The translations under genes were made by a program, and so were the position numbers. A DNA stretch of 64,000 bases from assembly GCF_020026915.1 (NCBI RefSeq), contig NZ_JAINUY010000005.1:124001-188000 (forward strand), in the 5' to 3' direction. The notes beneath the pieces were generated by a model. The model was not told the origin of the DNA and ran no database searches. It saw only the letters and a program-made list of their open reading frames with translations. This DNA comes from Flavobacterium potami. GTDB lineage: Bacteria > Bacteroidota > Bacteroidia > Flavobacteriales > Flavobacteriaceae. Shown piece after piece: positions 44,829 through 53,326 of the stretch; positions within the stretch are counted from its first letter, which is position 1, and every line of letters starts with the position of its first letter.

Positions 44829-45785
44829 TTAAAAAACCTGACTAGCAATCTGACGAATATTCTCAGATTTACCCATTGAATAATAGTGTAAAAACGGAAC
44901 TCCAGCTGCTTTTAATTCTAATGACTGCTGAATTGCCCATTCGATTCCGACTTGTTTGATTTCAGCGTTATTTTTGCATTTGTCTACCGCATCAATTAGA
45001 TCTTCAGGTAAATCGATTCTGAAAATTTGAGGTAGAACTTGTAAATGTCTTTGAACAGCAATTGGTTTAATTCCAGGAATAATCGGAATTGTGATTCCCA
45101 TTTCTCTTGCTTTTTCTACGAAAGCAAAATATTTAGCATTATCAAAAAACATCTGTGTTACTACATAATCAGCTCCTGCATCTACTTTTTCTTTTAATCT
45201 TTTTAAATCGGATTGCAAAGAAGGAGATTCTAAATGTTTCTCCGGATAACCCGCAACTCCAATACAGAAATCGGCTCTGTTATCAGTATCGATTACTTCA
45301 TGCAGATATTGTCCAGAGTTTAAATCTTTAATTTGTTTTACCAAATCAATTGCATAATGATTTCCACCTGCTTTTGGTACAAAAGACTGCTCGTCTTTCA
45401 TGGCATCTCCACGAAGTGCCATTACGTTATTGATTCCTAAATAATGACAGTCGACCAGCACGTACTCAGTTTCTTCTTTTGTAAAACCGCCGCAAAGCAA
45501 ATGCGGAACTGTGTCAACATTGTATTTGTGTTTTATAGAAGCGCAGATTCCAAGCGTTCCCGGGCGCATACGAGTCAATTTTTTATCCAAAAGTCCGTTG
45601 CCTTTGTCAATATAAATGTACTCTTCACGAGAAGTCGTTACATCAATAAACGGCGGATTAAACTCCATCAACGGATCAATATTATCGTATAATTCCTGAA
45701 TGCTTTTCCCCTTTTGAGGCGGAATAATTTCAAATGAGAATAATGTTTTTCCTTTGGCGTTTTCTATATGTTCTGTTACTTTCAT
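44829..45785 (-). CDS. metF: 5,10-methylenetetrahydrofolate reductase
   Basis: A 318-residue flavoprotein of the TIM-barrel MTHFR family, reducing methylene-THF to methyl-THF for methionine synthase. Motifs: FSFEIIPPQKG, FIDVTTS, NVMALRGD (NALRGDPP-like), DYVVTQMFFD (QPFFD-like) and IPIIPGIKPI. Last gene of the met cluster, 120 bp downstream of metH. The gap holds a GAAA/TTTC core array. Confidence 0.96.
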   Translation of the reverse strand: MKVTEHIENAKGKTLFSFEIIPPQKGKSIQELYDNIDPLMEFNPPFIDVTTSREEYIYIDKGNGLLDKKLTRMRPGTLGICASIKHKYNVDTVPHLLCGGFTKEETEYVLVDCHYLGINNVMALRGDAMKDEQSFVPKAGGNHYAIDLVKQIKDLNSGQYLHEVIDTDNRADFCIGVAGYPEKHLESPSLQSDLKRLKEKVDAGADYVVTQMFFDNAKYFAFVEKAREMGITIPIIPGIKPIAVQRHLQVLPQIFRIDLPEDLIDAVDKCKNNAEIKQVGIEWAIQQSLELKAAGVPFLHYYSMGKSENIRQIASQVF

Positions 45786-45841
45786 TATTTGTTTTTTGTT
45801 TCAAGTTTGCTTCGCCAATTCGGCTAAAGCCTCGTGTCAGG

Positions 45842-45893
45842 TTTCAGGTTTCAAGTTCTCTACAGCAACTTGAAACTTGAAACCTGAAACAAA
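45842..45893. repeat. TTTC/GAAA-core inverted array
   Basis: Left arm has TTTC+AGG/AAG at 7-nt spacing from 45842; right arm has three GAAA cores (45872, 45879, 45886) with variable triplets CTT, CCT, CAA. Arms pair as a hairpin between metH and metF. Confidence 0.7.
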
Positions 45894-45905
45894 AATAACT
45901 TTTCG

Positions 45906-48581
45906 TTAATCTGCTATATTAGGGTTTAACCATTTCATGGCGTAATCAAGTGGTACATTTCGGCGTTTTGCGTAATCTGTAACCTGATCTTCTTTTATTT
46001 TTCCTAGTCCGAAATAGCGGCTTTTTGGATTTCCGAAATAATATCCAGAAACCGAAGAAGCTGGCCACATCGCCATACTTTCTGTCAGCTTCACTCCTGT
46101 TTGTTTTTCAACATCCAAAAGTTTCCAAATAGTTGGTTTCTCTAAGTGATCTGGACAAGCTGGATAACCTGGAGCAGGACGAATTCCTTTATAATTCTCT
46201 TTAATCAATTCTTCATTAGTTAAAGATTCTTCTGAATCGTAACCCCAAAAATCTTTACGCACTCTTTCGTGAAGATATTCGGCGAAAGCCTCAGCAAAAC
46301 GATCTGCAAGCGCTTTAACCATAATCGAATTGTAATCGTCTAAATTCTTTTCGTATTCAGCAGCCCATTCGTCTACACCAAAACCAGTTGTTACACAGAA
46401 AGCCCCCATATAATCGTCTATTCCACTTTCTTTTGGTAGGATAAAATCCGCTAAAGCAGTATTTGGAGCGCCTTTTGTTTTTTGTCCCTGCACACGTAAA
46501 GTCAAGAATTTCTCTAACACTTTTCCATTTTCATCACGCAATTCGATATCGTCGTCGTCCACCTGATTGGCAGGGAATATTCCGTAAATACCTTTTGCTT
46601 TTAGTTTTTTCTCTTCCAAAATAACTTTTAACATTGCCTGAGCATCCGCAAAAACAGAAGTCGCTTCTTTACCCACAACCTCATCAGTTAAAATTGCTGG
46701 ATATTTTCCGTGCAATTCCCAAGTTTGGAAGAACGGTGTCCAGTCGATATACGGAACCAAAACATCCAATTCTACTTCGATGGTTTGTGCTCCAATTACT
46801 TTTGGTTTAACTGGAGTATATTCAGACCAATCCAATTGCAACTTATTTTTACGAGCTTCTTCAATTGTCAGGAAGTTTTTATCTCTCGAACGATTTAAAA
46901 ACGTCTCTCTAAAAGAATCGTATTCTGCACGAATATCTGCTGCATATATTTTTCGGTTATGATCTAACAGGTTTCCTGCAACAGTAACGGCTCTCGAAGC
47001 ATCGTTTACGTGAATTACAGTTTCTCTGTATTGAGGTGCAATTTTCACGGCTGTATGCGCGCGCGAAGTCGTTGCCCCACCAATCATAATCGGGATTTTA
47101 ATATTTTGTTTGTCTAATTCTTTAGCTAAATAAACCATTTCGTCAAGCGAAGGCGTGATCAATCCGCTTAATCCGATAATGTCTACTTCGTGTTCGATTG
47201 CCGCTGCAATGATTTTCTCCGGAGCAACCATTACACCTAAATCTACAATCTCATAATTGTTACAAGCCAAAACAACTGAAACGATGTTTTTTCCAATATC
47301 ATGAACATCACCTTTTACAGTCGCCATCAAGATTTTTCCGTTTCCTTGTTTGTCACCTGCTTGTTTACTTGCTTCAATAAATGGCAATAAATAAGCAACG
47401 GCTTTTTTCATTACACGAGCCGATTTAACTACCTGAGGAAGGAACATTTTTCCGCTTCCGAATAAATCTCCAACGACATTCATTCCGGCCATTAAATTGA
47501 TCTCGATAACTTCAATTGGTTTCGTTGCCGCTAAACGTGCTTCCTCAACATCTTCTTCAATAAAAGCATCAATTCCTTTTACTAAAGAATGCGTAATACG
47601 ATCCTGCACCGATCCTAAACGCCATTCCTGAACGGCTTTTTCGTCGCTTTTTACTTCGCCTTTTACATTTTCAGCAAAATCTAAAAGTCTTTCTGTAGCA
47701 TCGTCGCGTCTATCTAAAATTACGTCTTCAACGTGTTCTAATAAATCTTTCGGAATATCATCGTAAATCGTCAACATTTCTGGATTCACGATTCCCATCG
47801 TCATTCCTTCCTTAATCGCGTGGTATAAAAACACCGAGTGCATCGCTTCACGAACAACGTCATTTCCTCTAAACGAAAACGAAACATTACTTACACCACC
47901 ACTAATATGTGCATGTGGCAAGTTTTCGCGAACCCATTTTGTTCCTCTAAAAAAGTCCAATGCATTCAGGCGGTGTTCTTCCATTCCTGTTGCCACTGGG
48001 AAAATGTTCAAATCGAAAATTATATCTTGTGGAGGGAAACCAACTTTGTTCACCAAAATATCATACGAACGCGCACAAATTTCCACACGACGATCATAAT
48101 TATCAGCCTGACCTACTTCGTCGAAAGCCATAACAATAGCCGCCGCACCGTAACGCTTGATTAATTTGGCATGGTGAATAAAGGCTTCTTCTCCTTCTTT
48201 TAACGAAATCGAGTTTACAACACTTTTTCCTTGTACTACTTTGAGACCTGCTTCGATAATTTCCCATTTCGAACTGTCGATCATAATCGGCACTCTCGAA
48301 ATATCTGGTTCTGCAGCAATTAAGTTTAGGAATTTGGTCATGGCATTTACACCGTCCAACATTCCCTCATCCATATTAATATCGATGATTTGCGCTCCTC
48401 CTTCTACCTGCTGTCTTGCAATATCAAGTGCCTCGTCATATTTCTCTTCCTTGATTAATCGAAGGAATTTTCGCGAACCCGTTACATTCGTACGCTCTCC
48501 AACGTTTACAAAAACGCTTTCTGGCGTAATAATCAAAGGTTCTAATCCTGATAATACAAGGTCTCTTCTTTTTTCAGTCAT
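45906..48581 (-). CDS. metH: Methionine synthase, C-terminal part (pterin, B12 and activation domains)
   Basis: An 891-residue protein lacking the homocysteine domain. It contains the pterin-binding domain ([15 protein letters not shown]-like segment and [12 protein letters not shown], about residues 20-290), the B12 cap (about 320-420), the cobalamin domain with [10 protein letters not shown] (DxHxxG, about 433) and [14 protein letters not shown], and the C-terminal SAM activation domain (about 600-891; [12 protein letters not shown]). It transfers methyl from methyl-THF through cobalamin. The missing homocysteine half is encoded separately upstream, a known split in Bacteroidota. Confidence 0.95.
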   Translation of the reverse strand: MTEKRRDLVLSGLEPLIITPESVFVNVGERTNVTGSRKFLRLIKEEKYDEALDIARQQVEGGAQIIDINMDEGMLDGVNAMTKFLNLIAAEPDISRVPIMIDSSKWEIIEAGLKVVQGKSVVNSISLKEGEEAFIHHAKLIKRYGAAAIVMAFDEVGQADNYDRRVEICARSYDILVNKVGFPPQDIIFDLNIFPVATGMEEHRLNALDFFRGTKWVRENLPHAHISGGVSNVSFSFRGNDVVREAMHSVFLYHAIKEGMTMGIVNPEMLTIYDDIPKDLLEHVEDVILDRRDDATERLLDFAENVKGEVKSDEKAVQEWRLGSVQDRITHSLVKGIDAFIEEDVEEARLAATKPIEVIEINLMAGMNVVGDLFGSGKMFLPQVVKSARVMKKAVAYLLPFIEASKQAGDKQGNGKILMATVKGDVHDIGKNIVSVVLACNNYEIVDLGVMVAPEKIIAAAIEHEVDIIGLSGLITPSLDEMVYLAKELDKQNIKIPIMIGGATTSRAHTAVKIAPQYRETVIHVNDASRAVTVAGNLLDHNRKIYAADIRAEYDSFRETFLNRSRDKNFLTIEEARKNKLQLDWSEYTPVKPKVIGAQTIEVELDVLVPYIDWTPFFQTWELHGKYPAILTDEVVGKEATSVFADAQAMLKVILEEKKLKAKGIYGIFPANQVDDDDIELRDENGKVLEKFLTLRVQGQKTKGAPNTALADFILPKESGIDDYMGAFCVTTGFGVDEWAAEYEKNLDDYNSIMVKALADRFAEAFAEYLHERVRKDFWGYDSEESLTNEELIKENYKGIRPAPGYPACPDHLEKPTIWKLLDVEKQTGVKLTESMAMWPASSVSGYYFGNPKSRYFGLGKIKEDQVTDYAKRRNVPLDYAMKWLNPNIAD

Positions 48582-48592
48582 TTTCTTTAAAG

Positions 48593-48624
48593 TTGCTAAG
48601 CTTCTGAGGTGCTTAGGTTCTAAG
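48593..48624. repeat. (NNNCTAAG)4-type array
   Basis: Four 8-nt units with cores CTAAG, CTGAG, CTTAG and CTAAG after variable triplets. It lies 12 bp upstream of the metH C-part start. Confidence 0.75.
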
Positions 48625-48696
48625 TTTTTTATTTTTATTTCTTTCCTGCGAGGTTTTTAAAACCTTGTAGGTATTTATGTTTATTATTTTTGGCGT

Positions 48697-48786
48697 GATT
48701 CGCCGCGGCGAACCGGGCTATCCGTTACAAGTCCTCGCCTGTTCGTTCCTCACGGCTGTGGGCTTTTCACTTCTATCCCTCACGCA
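48697..48786. repeat. Bipartite intergenic element, copy 1
   Basis: On the minus strand GGGATAGAAGTG, then a GC-richer spacer, then TTGTAACGGATAGCCCGG. The plan GATwGAAGTG...TTGyAACGrwAGC matches a second copy at 50457-50532. Local GC is visibly higher than in nearby intergenic sequence. It separates the hypothetical gene at 48819-49328 from metH. Confidence 0.6.
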
Positions 48787-48818
48787 GACTCGGTTTCATA
48801 AGAAATCAATATTTCTTT

Positions 48819-49328
48819 TTAATTATTTAAAATGAATATCCGATTTTTCATTTCTCTTAGTTCTTGTTTTTCATACAAGACATTCCAAATCTCGGTGTAT
48901 AAATCCAAAAAAGATTTCGCTTTTTTATCATTTAGAGCATTTGTCCACCCGTCATTATAACTCACCATTTTTCTTTCTCCATTTACATTAGCAACGATTA
49001 CTCGTGTAAAGCTTGGATCCTTGATTTTTATTTCGCCTATTGGTTCAAATTTCATTGGCATTTTCAAAAAATTACTTTTCTGAATCAATGAATATATTTT
49101 TTCTTTTTCCTTTTCTGTTAATGCAATTTTTAAAACTCTTTCTTCTTCTAAATATTTTCGAGAAAAGCTATTTAATTGAGAATTATAACTATCGATTCTA
49201 CCGTCATTAATTACAAAATAAAAATCAGATGGAATTTCTCTTTTGACCATCAATGAATATTTTTCACTTCTAAAACCAAACAAACCAAAAAGTATAAAAA
49301 CAACGGATAATATTCTTATTGGCTTCAT
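48819..49328 (-). CDS. Hypothetical exported protein inserted between the metH halves
   Basis: A 169-residue protein with a hydrophobic N-terminus (ILSVVFILFGLFGF) that looks like a signal peptide or anchor, followed by a mixed alpha/beta region (SDFYFVINDGRIDSYNSQ, KIALTEKEKEKIYSLI, RVIVANVNGERKMVSYNDGW). I do not recognise the family. It lies on the same strand as the met genes, 16 bp downstream of the homocysteine-methyltransferase half. It probably rides on the riboswitch-controlled transcript unless it has its own promoter; nothing in its sequence suggests a methionine role. Confidence 0.75.
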   Translation of the reverse strand: MKPIRILSVVFILFGLFGFRSEKYSLMVKREIPSDFYFVINDGRIDSYNSQLNSFSRKYLEEERVLKIALTEKEKEKIYSLIQKSNFLKMPMKFEPIGEIKIKDPSFTRVIVANVNGERKMVSYNDGWTNALNDKKAKSFLDLYTEIWNVLYEKQELREMKNRIFILNN

Positions 49329-49344
49329 CGACAGTAATTCTTAT

Positions 49345-50349
49345 TTATTCAAAAACCGGCGCCACTCTCGGCTTATAATCCTTCGCAACTTCTGCCATTA
49401 ATCGAATATGATCTGGAGTTGTTCCACAACAACCACCAATGATATTGATTAAATTATCTTCTAAATATTCTTTGATGAATGCCTGAGTTTGTTCTGGCGT
49501 TTCATCGTATTGTCCGAAAGCGTTTGGCAATCCTGCATTTGGATGCGCTGAAACATTAAAGCTTGTGTTGTGCGCTAATGTTTTTAAATACGGTTTCAAT
49601 AAATCTGCTCCTAAAGCACAATTGAAACCAACACTTAGTAACGGAATATGTGAAACTGAAATCAAGAATGCTTCAACCGTTTGCCCAGAAAGCGTTCTTC
49701 CTGAAGCATCTGTAATCGTTCCTGAAACCATGATTGGAATATCGATATTGCGTTCTTCTTTTACTTCTTCAATTGCAAAAAGTGCTGCTTTTGCGTTTAA
49801 TGTGTCGAAAATCGTTTCTACTAAAAGTAAATCGCAACCTCCGTCCATTAAAGCTTCTACTTGCTCTTTGTATGCAATTCGCAAATCGTCGAAAGTTACG
49901 GCTCTGTAACCTGGGTCGTTTACGTCTGGTGACATACTTGCCGTACGGTTTGTTGGTCCGATTGAACCGGCTACAAAACGTGGTTTCTCTGGATTTTTTT
50001 CTGTGAATTCATCCGCAACTTCTCTCGCCAATTTAGCCGATTCATAGTTTAATTCGTAAACCAAATCTTCCATGAAATAATCGGCCATACCAATTGTAGT
50101 TCCAGAAAATGTATTGGTTTCTACGATATCTGCACCTGCATCAAAATAGGCAGCATGCACCGCACGAATTGCTTGTGGCTGTGTTAGGGATAATAAATCG
50201 TTGTTTCCTTTTAACGGATGCGGGAAATCTTTGAAACGCTCGCCACGAAAATCTTCTTCGGAGAAGTTGTAACGCTGTAACATGGTTCCCATTGCTCCGT
50301 CAAGGATTAGGATATTTTTCTTTATTGCTTCTTGAATTGTAATCGACAT
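49345..50349 (-). CDS. metH: Methionine synthase, homocysteine-binding part
   Basis: A 334-residue homocysteine S-methyltransferase domain: [11 protein letters not shown] at the start, [27 protein letters not shown] and zinc ligands in [14 protein letters not shown]. It corresponds to the N-terminal quarter of E. coli MetH and supplies the zinc-activated homocysteine. It is the first gene after the SAM-I riboswitch. The B12/pterin half follows after an intervening hypothetical gene. Confidence 0.95.
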   Translation of the reverse strand: MSITIQEAIKKNILILDGAMGTMLQRYNFSEEDFRGERFKDFPHPLKGNNDLLSLTQPQAIRAVHAAYFDAGADIVETNTFSGTTIGMADYFMEDLVYELNYESAKLAREVADEFTEKNPEKPRFVAGSIGPTNRTASMSPDVNDPGYRAVTFDDLRIAYKEQVEALMDGGCDLLLVETIFDTLNAKAALFAIEEVKEERNIDIPIMVSGTITDASGRTLSGQTVEAFLISVSHIPLLSVGFNCALGADLLKPYLKTLAHNTSFNVSAHPNAGLPNAFGQYDETPEQTQAFIKEYLEDNLINIIGGCCGTTPDHIRLMAEVAKDYKPRVAPVFE

Positions 50350-50365
50350 ATCTTTTTTGTTTTAG

Positions 50366-50410
50366 CTTCTAAGACGCTATCCCGATAGCTATCGGGACTT
50401 AGATGCTAAG
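50366..50410. repeat. CTAAG array interrupted by an 18-nt palindrome
   Basis: CTAAG cores at 50369-50373 and 50406-50410, with CTTAG at 50398-50402. The perfect palindrome TCCCGATAGCTATCGGGA (50380-50397) sits in the middle; the same palindrome occurs at 20823-20840. Confidence 0.7.
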
Positions 50411-50456
50411 TTTTTTATTCACATTAATTCCAAAAGTGCACTATTGCTGGCTCATT

Positions 50457-50532
50457 AGCCCCGATTGAAGTGGAAATCCTTTTGCTTTTTTCTTTAAAAA
50501 GCAAAAGATTGCAACGAAAAGCGGGAACTATT
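50457..50532. repeat. Bipartite intergenic element, copy 2
   Basis: On the plus strand GATTGAAGTGGAAATCCTTT, a hairpin of TTTTGC/GCAAAA type, then GATTGCAACGAAAAGCGGG. Same two-ended plan as copy 1 at 48697-48786. It lies in the long leader between the riboswitch and metH. Confidence 0.6.
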
Positions 50533-50562
50533 GACTGCAAAAATGCGCCAATGATTCGCTCT

Positions 50563-50584
50563 TTACTGAAATTGCTTTCAGTAA
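50563..50584 (-). other. Perfect hairpin downstream of the SAM-I aptamer
   Basis: Arms TTACTGAAA and TTTCAGTAA with a 4-nt loop. It is the first stable stem after P1 in the leader transcript, but no U-tract follows, so it is not an ordinary intrinsic terminator. It could be an expression-platform element. Confidence 0.4.
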
Positions 50585-50632
50585 GTTATTTGTATGTTGT
50601 CTGGAAAAGTTTTGAGAAATACGAGAATGTAT

Positions 50633-50756
50633 TTGTGTTATCTATCTTAAATACCGTGTGTTTACGGTAAAAAGTAGAATTTAGCACCTTCTTTATAGTA
50701 AAGGGTTGCTAAGGTTTCATTGGGTCTATCCCTCCGCCTTTCGTGATAACGAACAA
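50633..50756 (-). promoter_or_regulatory. SAM-I (S-box) riboswitch
   Basis: Read on the minus strand, the leader has GTTATC (plus 50745-50750), an AAAGGCGGAGGGA segment, CCCAATGAAACC, TTAGCAACC, a P3 helix around 50693-50705, AGGTGCTAAATTC and GATAAC (plus 50637-50642). P1 pairs TTGTTCGTTATC with GATAACACAA. P4 is the TACCG/CGGTA hairpin near 50652-50668. These are the conserved elements of the S-box aptamer, which shuts genes off when S-adenosylmethionine is abundant. It precedes the split metH-metF cluster. The 350-539 bp around it holds only this, a promoter and repeats. Confidence 0.92.
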
Positions 50757-50774
50757 TAAATTTTAAGAACAGTG

Positions 50775-50806
50775 CAAAGGTATGAAATGGCAATACGATT
50801 TGCAAA
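50775..50806 (-). promoter_or_regulatory. Promoter of the metH/metF transcript
   Basis: The minus strand reads TACCTTTG (plus 50775-50782) with TTTG (plus 50803-50806) 20 nt upstream, a complete Bacteroidetes promoter. It lies 19 bp before the riboswitch aptamer, giving a leader of about 420 nt. Confidence 0.75.
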
Positions 50807-50818
50807 TGTTTTTTTGAG

Positions 50819-50850
50819 GTTCTAAGGTTCTAAGATGCTGAGTGGCTAAG
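50819..50850. repeat. (NNNCTAAG)4 array
   Basis: Four contiguous 8-nt units with cores CTAAG, CTAAG, CTGAG, CTAAG. It lies between the TfoX-like gene's 3' end and the met promoter. Confidence 0.8.
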
Positions 50851-50888
50851 TTTTTCTTTTTAGGTTTTATCTTTTGAGAATACTTTCA

Positions 50889-51263
50889 TTATTTTTCAAT
50901 GTCGTTTTTCTTCTTACTTGCTTTTGCAATCGGATTAAAATCTAAACATTGTTGCAACCAAAATTCTAAATCTTGCTTTTTTGTCCATGCATTTTCTGTA
51001 ACGAAAATATAGTTCTTCATGGGTTTTTCAGCATTTGGCATTGCGAGTACATCATCTTTTTCTATTGCGTCTAGATAAGCTTCATCATCAATTATGCAAA
51101 GCAAAAGATTTTCATTCAATTTCTTATCTAGACGGGTTCCGCAACACATTTTGTTATCTACCATAAACACAATTCCGCCAAACATTTTCTTCTCAAAAAA
51201 ATCAGCTTCTTTGTACTGAAGAAATGTTCGGATTCTCTGTGCGTTATTTTCGTCGTAAGCCAT
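50889..51263 (-). CDS. TfoX N-terminal domain protein
   Basis: A 124-residue protein matching the TfoX_N domain: FFEKKMFGGIVFMVDNKMCCGTR and a C-terminal FWLQQCLDFN. TfoX proteins are known as competence regulators in some Proteobacteria, but single-domain forms in Bacteroidota have no established role. Its start overlaps the preceding gene by 20 bp. Its neighbour looks like an antitoxin, so an operon with an unrelated partner is possible. Confidence 0.85.
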   Translation of the reverse strand: MAYDENNAQRIRTFLQYKEADFFEKKMFGGIVFMVDNKMCCGTRLDKKLNENLLLCIIDDEAYLDAIEKDDVLAMPNAEKPMKNYIFVTENAWTKKQDLEFWLQQCLDFNPIAKASKKKNDIEK

Positions 51264-51435
51264 TTTTTTCTGCTTTATATTTTGAGAATCTTTTCATCAC
51301 TTCTTCATGTTCTACAAATTCATTTGCCTCTGCCTGTTGAAGTCCAGTTTCGATTTCTTCCCTTTCTTCTTTTGATAAATTTTCAAACCAATCTTTTTGA
51401 TTTAAATTAAAACCATTATCTTTTTCTAAATCCAT
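51244..51435 (-). CDS. Small antitoxin-like protein
   Basis: A 63-residue acidic, helical protein with LSKEEREEIETGLQQAEANE followed by FVEHEEVMKRF, the pattern of small antitoxins that partner RelE/ParE toxins. No toxin ORF follows; the downstream gene encodes a TfoX-domain protein and overlaps it by 20 bp. It may be an orphan antitoxin or a different small regulator. Confidence 0.7.
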   Translation of the reverse strand: MDLEKDNGFNLNQKDWFENLSKEEREEIETGLQQAEANEFVEHEEVMKRFSKYKAEKNGLRRK

Positions 51436-51473
51436 AAATAATCAAATTCAACAGCTTAAAGATATAAAATAAA

Positions 51474-51503
51474 AAAGCCCAAACTTTTAAAAGTTTGGGC
51501 TTT
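51474..51503 (-). terminator. Perfect 30-nt palindromic hairpin after the oxidoreductase cluster boundary
   Basis: Arms AAAGCCCAAACTTTT and AAAAGTTTGGGCTTT, followed on the minus strand by a T-rich run. It lies just upstream of the antitoxin-like gene and ends any transcript arriving from the oxidoreductase gene. Confidence 0.8.
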
Positions 51504-51515
51504 ACAATATTTAAA

Positions 51516-51555
51516 AATCTTAGCAACTTAGAACCTTAGTATCTTAGCATCTTTA
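51516..51555. repeat. (NNNCTTAG)4 array, inverted orientation
   Basis: Four contiguous 8-nt units of variable triplet plus CTTAG and a fifth degenerate unit, ending 4 bp before the oxidoreductase stop codon. Confidence 0.8.
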
Positions 51556-51558
51556 AGA

Positions 51559-52611
51559 TTAAACAATCGCTTTAACAACTGCCTTCGGAGCTTCTTTACG
51601 AGTTCCGTCGAAACCGTCTACTCCAGATACTGTTGTATATTTTAATACGTATTTTTTACCTGGATTAACGATTGAGTAAGCAGCCTGACACATTAAAGTT
51701 GCTTCGTGGAAACCACAAAGGATTAGCTTTAATTTTCCAGGGTATGTGTTGATATCTCCAATAGCGAAGATTCCCGGAATGTTTGTCTGGTAATCTAACG
51801 CATTGTTTACTTTAATGGCATTTTTCTCGATTTCTAATCCCCAGTCTCCAATTGGACCTAATTTTGGCGTTAATCCGAAAAGTGGGATGAAATAATCACA
51901 ATCAATTTTGCGGTGCGCTCCGTTTTCTTCAATATCTAATGATTCTACGTGTTCAGCACCATTGATTCCGATTACCTCTGCTGGAGTGATTAATTTGATT
52001 TTTCCAGCTGATTTTAATTCTTGTACTTTTTCTACAGAATCTAAAGCTCCTCTAAATTCATTTCTACGGTGAATTAAAGTTACTTCTGAAGCTACATTTG
52101 CTAAGAAAATTGACCAGTCTAATGCTGAATCTCCTCCTCCTGCAATAACAACTCTTTTATCTCTGAATTTCTCAGGATTTTTGATGAAGTATTTTACTCC
52201 TTTATCTTCATAAAACTCGATATCTTCGATAAGTGGTTTACGAGGCTCGAAACTTCCTAAACCTCCAGCGATTGCAATAACTGGCGCGTGGAATTTAGTT
52301 CCTTTGTTTGAAGTTACGATGAAACTTCCGTCTTCTTGTTTATCGATTGTTTCTGCACGTTCTCCTAAAGTAAAACCTGGCTCAAATTGTTTGATTTGCT
52401 CCATTAGTCCGTCTACAAGGTCTCCTGCTAAAACTTCTGGGAATCCAGGAATATCATAAATTGGCTTCTTAGGATATAATTCTGAAAGTTGTCCACCTGG
52501 CTGTGGTAAAGCATCTAAGATGTGACATTTCAATTTTAATAATCCTGCCTCGAAAACGGCAAATAAACCTGTTGGTCCTGCTCCAATTATAAGTATATCT
52601 GTTTTAATCAT
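51559..52611 (-). CDS. Ferredoxin/thioredoxin-NADP reductase-type flavoprotein
   Basis: A 350-residue FAD/NAD(P) oxidoreductase. GxGxxG FAD motif at ILIIGAGPTGLFAVFEAGLL, NADP motif at VVIAGGGDSALDWSIFLA, and PGIFAIGDINTYPGKLKLI near the end. It resembles the thioredoxin-reductase-like ferredoxin-NADP+ reductases (TrxR type without the CxxC). It is the last gene of the sulfate-assimilation cluster and probably supplies electrons, via ferredoxin, to the sulfite reductase; inferred from position. I use ATG 52611; a longer frame to 52674 adds a non-conserved N-terminus. Confidence 0.9.
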   Translation of the reverse strand: MIKTDILIIGAGPTGLFAVFEAGLLKLKCHILDALPQPGGQLSELYPKKPIYDIPGFPEVLAGDLVDGLMEQIKQFEPGFTLGERAETIDKQEDGSFIVTSNKGTKFHAPVIAIAGGLGSFEPRKPLIEDIEFYEDKGVKYFIKNPEKFRDKRVVIAGGGDSALDWSIFLANVASEVTLIHRRNEFRGALDSVEKVQELKSAGKIKLITPAEVIGINGAEHVESLDIEENGAHRKIDCDYFIPLFGLTPKLGPIGDWGLEIEKNAIKVNNALDYQTNIPGIFAIGDINTYPGKLKLILCGFHEATLMCQAAYSIVNPGKKYVLKYTTVSGVDGFDGTRKEAPKAVVKAIV

Positions 52612-52708
52612 TATGGTGTTGTTTATAATCATTCTTAATAACGCAAAGAAACGAATAAATCCTTGTACTTTCAATGATTTTTATCATTTATTTCTTTCCG
52701 AAACTTTT

Positions 52709-53290
52709 TTACTCTTTATTTTTTAATGAAGAAGTAATCTCATTCATTCTTTTAACCTTCTCTTCAAAATTACCTTTTAGCGTTTTTCGGTATTCGTTCA
52801 GATTTTCAACCATTTGATTGATGTCTTCCGGAATTACTTCTTCAAAAAACTCTCTAAGCCTTTTGGCTGTTGTTGGCGATTTTCCGTTAGTCGAAATGGC
52901 AATTTTCACATTTCCTTTTGTTACGATTCCGCCCAAATAATAATCACATAAATCTGGCGTATCGGCGATATTGCAAATCAAATAACGCTTTCTGGCTAAA
53001 TCGTACACTTTTTTATTTATTTCTAAATTGTCCGTACACGCAATCACCATGTGGCGCTTTTTGAGCATTTTCTTTTTAAACTTCGATTTTGTCAATTTTA
53101 TCGAAGGGTGCTGTTCTGCCAGAATTTTTATTTCTAAATGAAATTCTTTTGCTACTACCTCAACATTTGCATTCGGACTTGATTTCAGCAAGAAAGAAAG
53201 CTTTTCCAGACCTACATTTCCTCCGCCTACAATTAATACGTTTAAATTGTGAAGCTTTAGAAATATTGGATATAATTCGTTTTGTTCCAT
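52709..53290 (-). CDS. Met8-type precorrin-2 dehydrogenase/sirohydrochlorin ferrochelatase
   Basis: A 193-residue protein like the N-terminal third of CysG or yeast Met8p. It has an NAD-binding motif (VLIVGGGNVGLEKLSFLL) and CTDNLEINKKVYDLAR, with GGIVTKGNVKIAISTNGKSPTTAKRLREF near the C-terminus. It converts precorrin-2 to siroheme, the cofactor of the nearby sulfite reductase. The gap to cobA holds two hairpin direct repeats. Confidence 0.9.
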   Translation of the reverse strand: MEQNELYPIFLKLHNLNVLIVGGGNVGLEKLSFLLKSSPNANVEVVAKEFHLEIKILAEQHPSIKLTKSKFKKKMLKKRHMVIACTDNLEINKKVYDLARKRYLICNIADTPDLCDYYLGGIVTKGNVKIAISTNGKSPTTAKRLREFFEEVIPEDINQMVENLNEYRKTLKGNFEEKVKRMNEITSSLKNKE

Positions 53291-53326
53291 TTTAATTTAT
53301 TTTCATCCAATCAAAATTAGATGATT

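Noticed and set aside
48697-48786. Possible tRNA or other structured RNA because of higher GC
   Set aside because: No cloverleaf, anticodon or CCA end fits; it matches instead the two-ended repeat found again at 50457-50532.
50563-50584. Intrinsic terminator of the SAM-I riboswitch
   Set aside because: The stem is perfect but no U-tract follows on the transcript.
50889-51435. Toxin-antitoxin operon
   Set aside because: The upstream ORF is antitoxin-like, but the overlapping downstream gene is a TfoX domain, not a known toxin.
10855-51555. CRISPR array interpretation of the short-period repeats
   Set aside because: Units are 7-9 nt with 3-nt spacers, far smaller than CRISPR repeats and spacers, and no cas gene is present.
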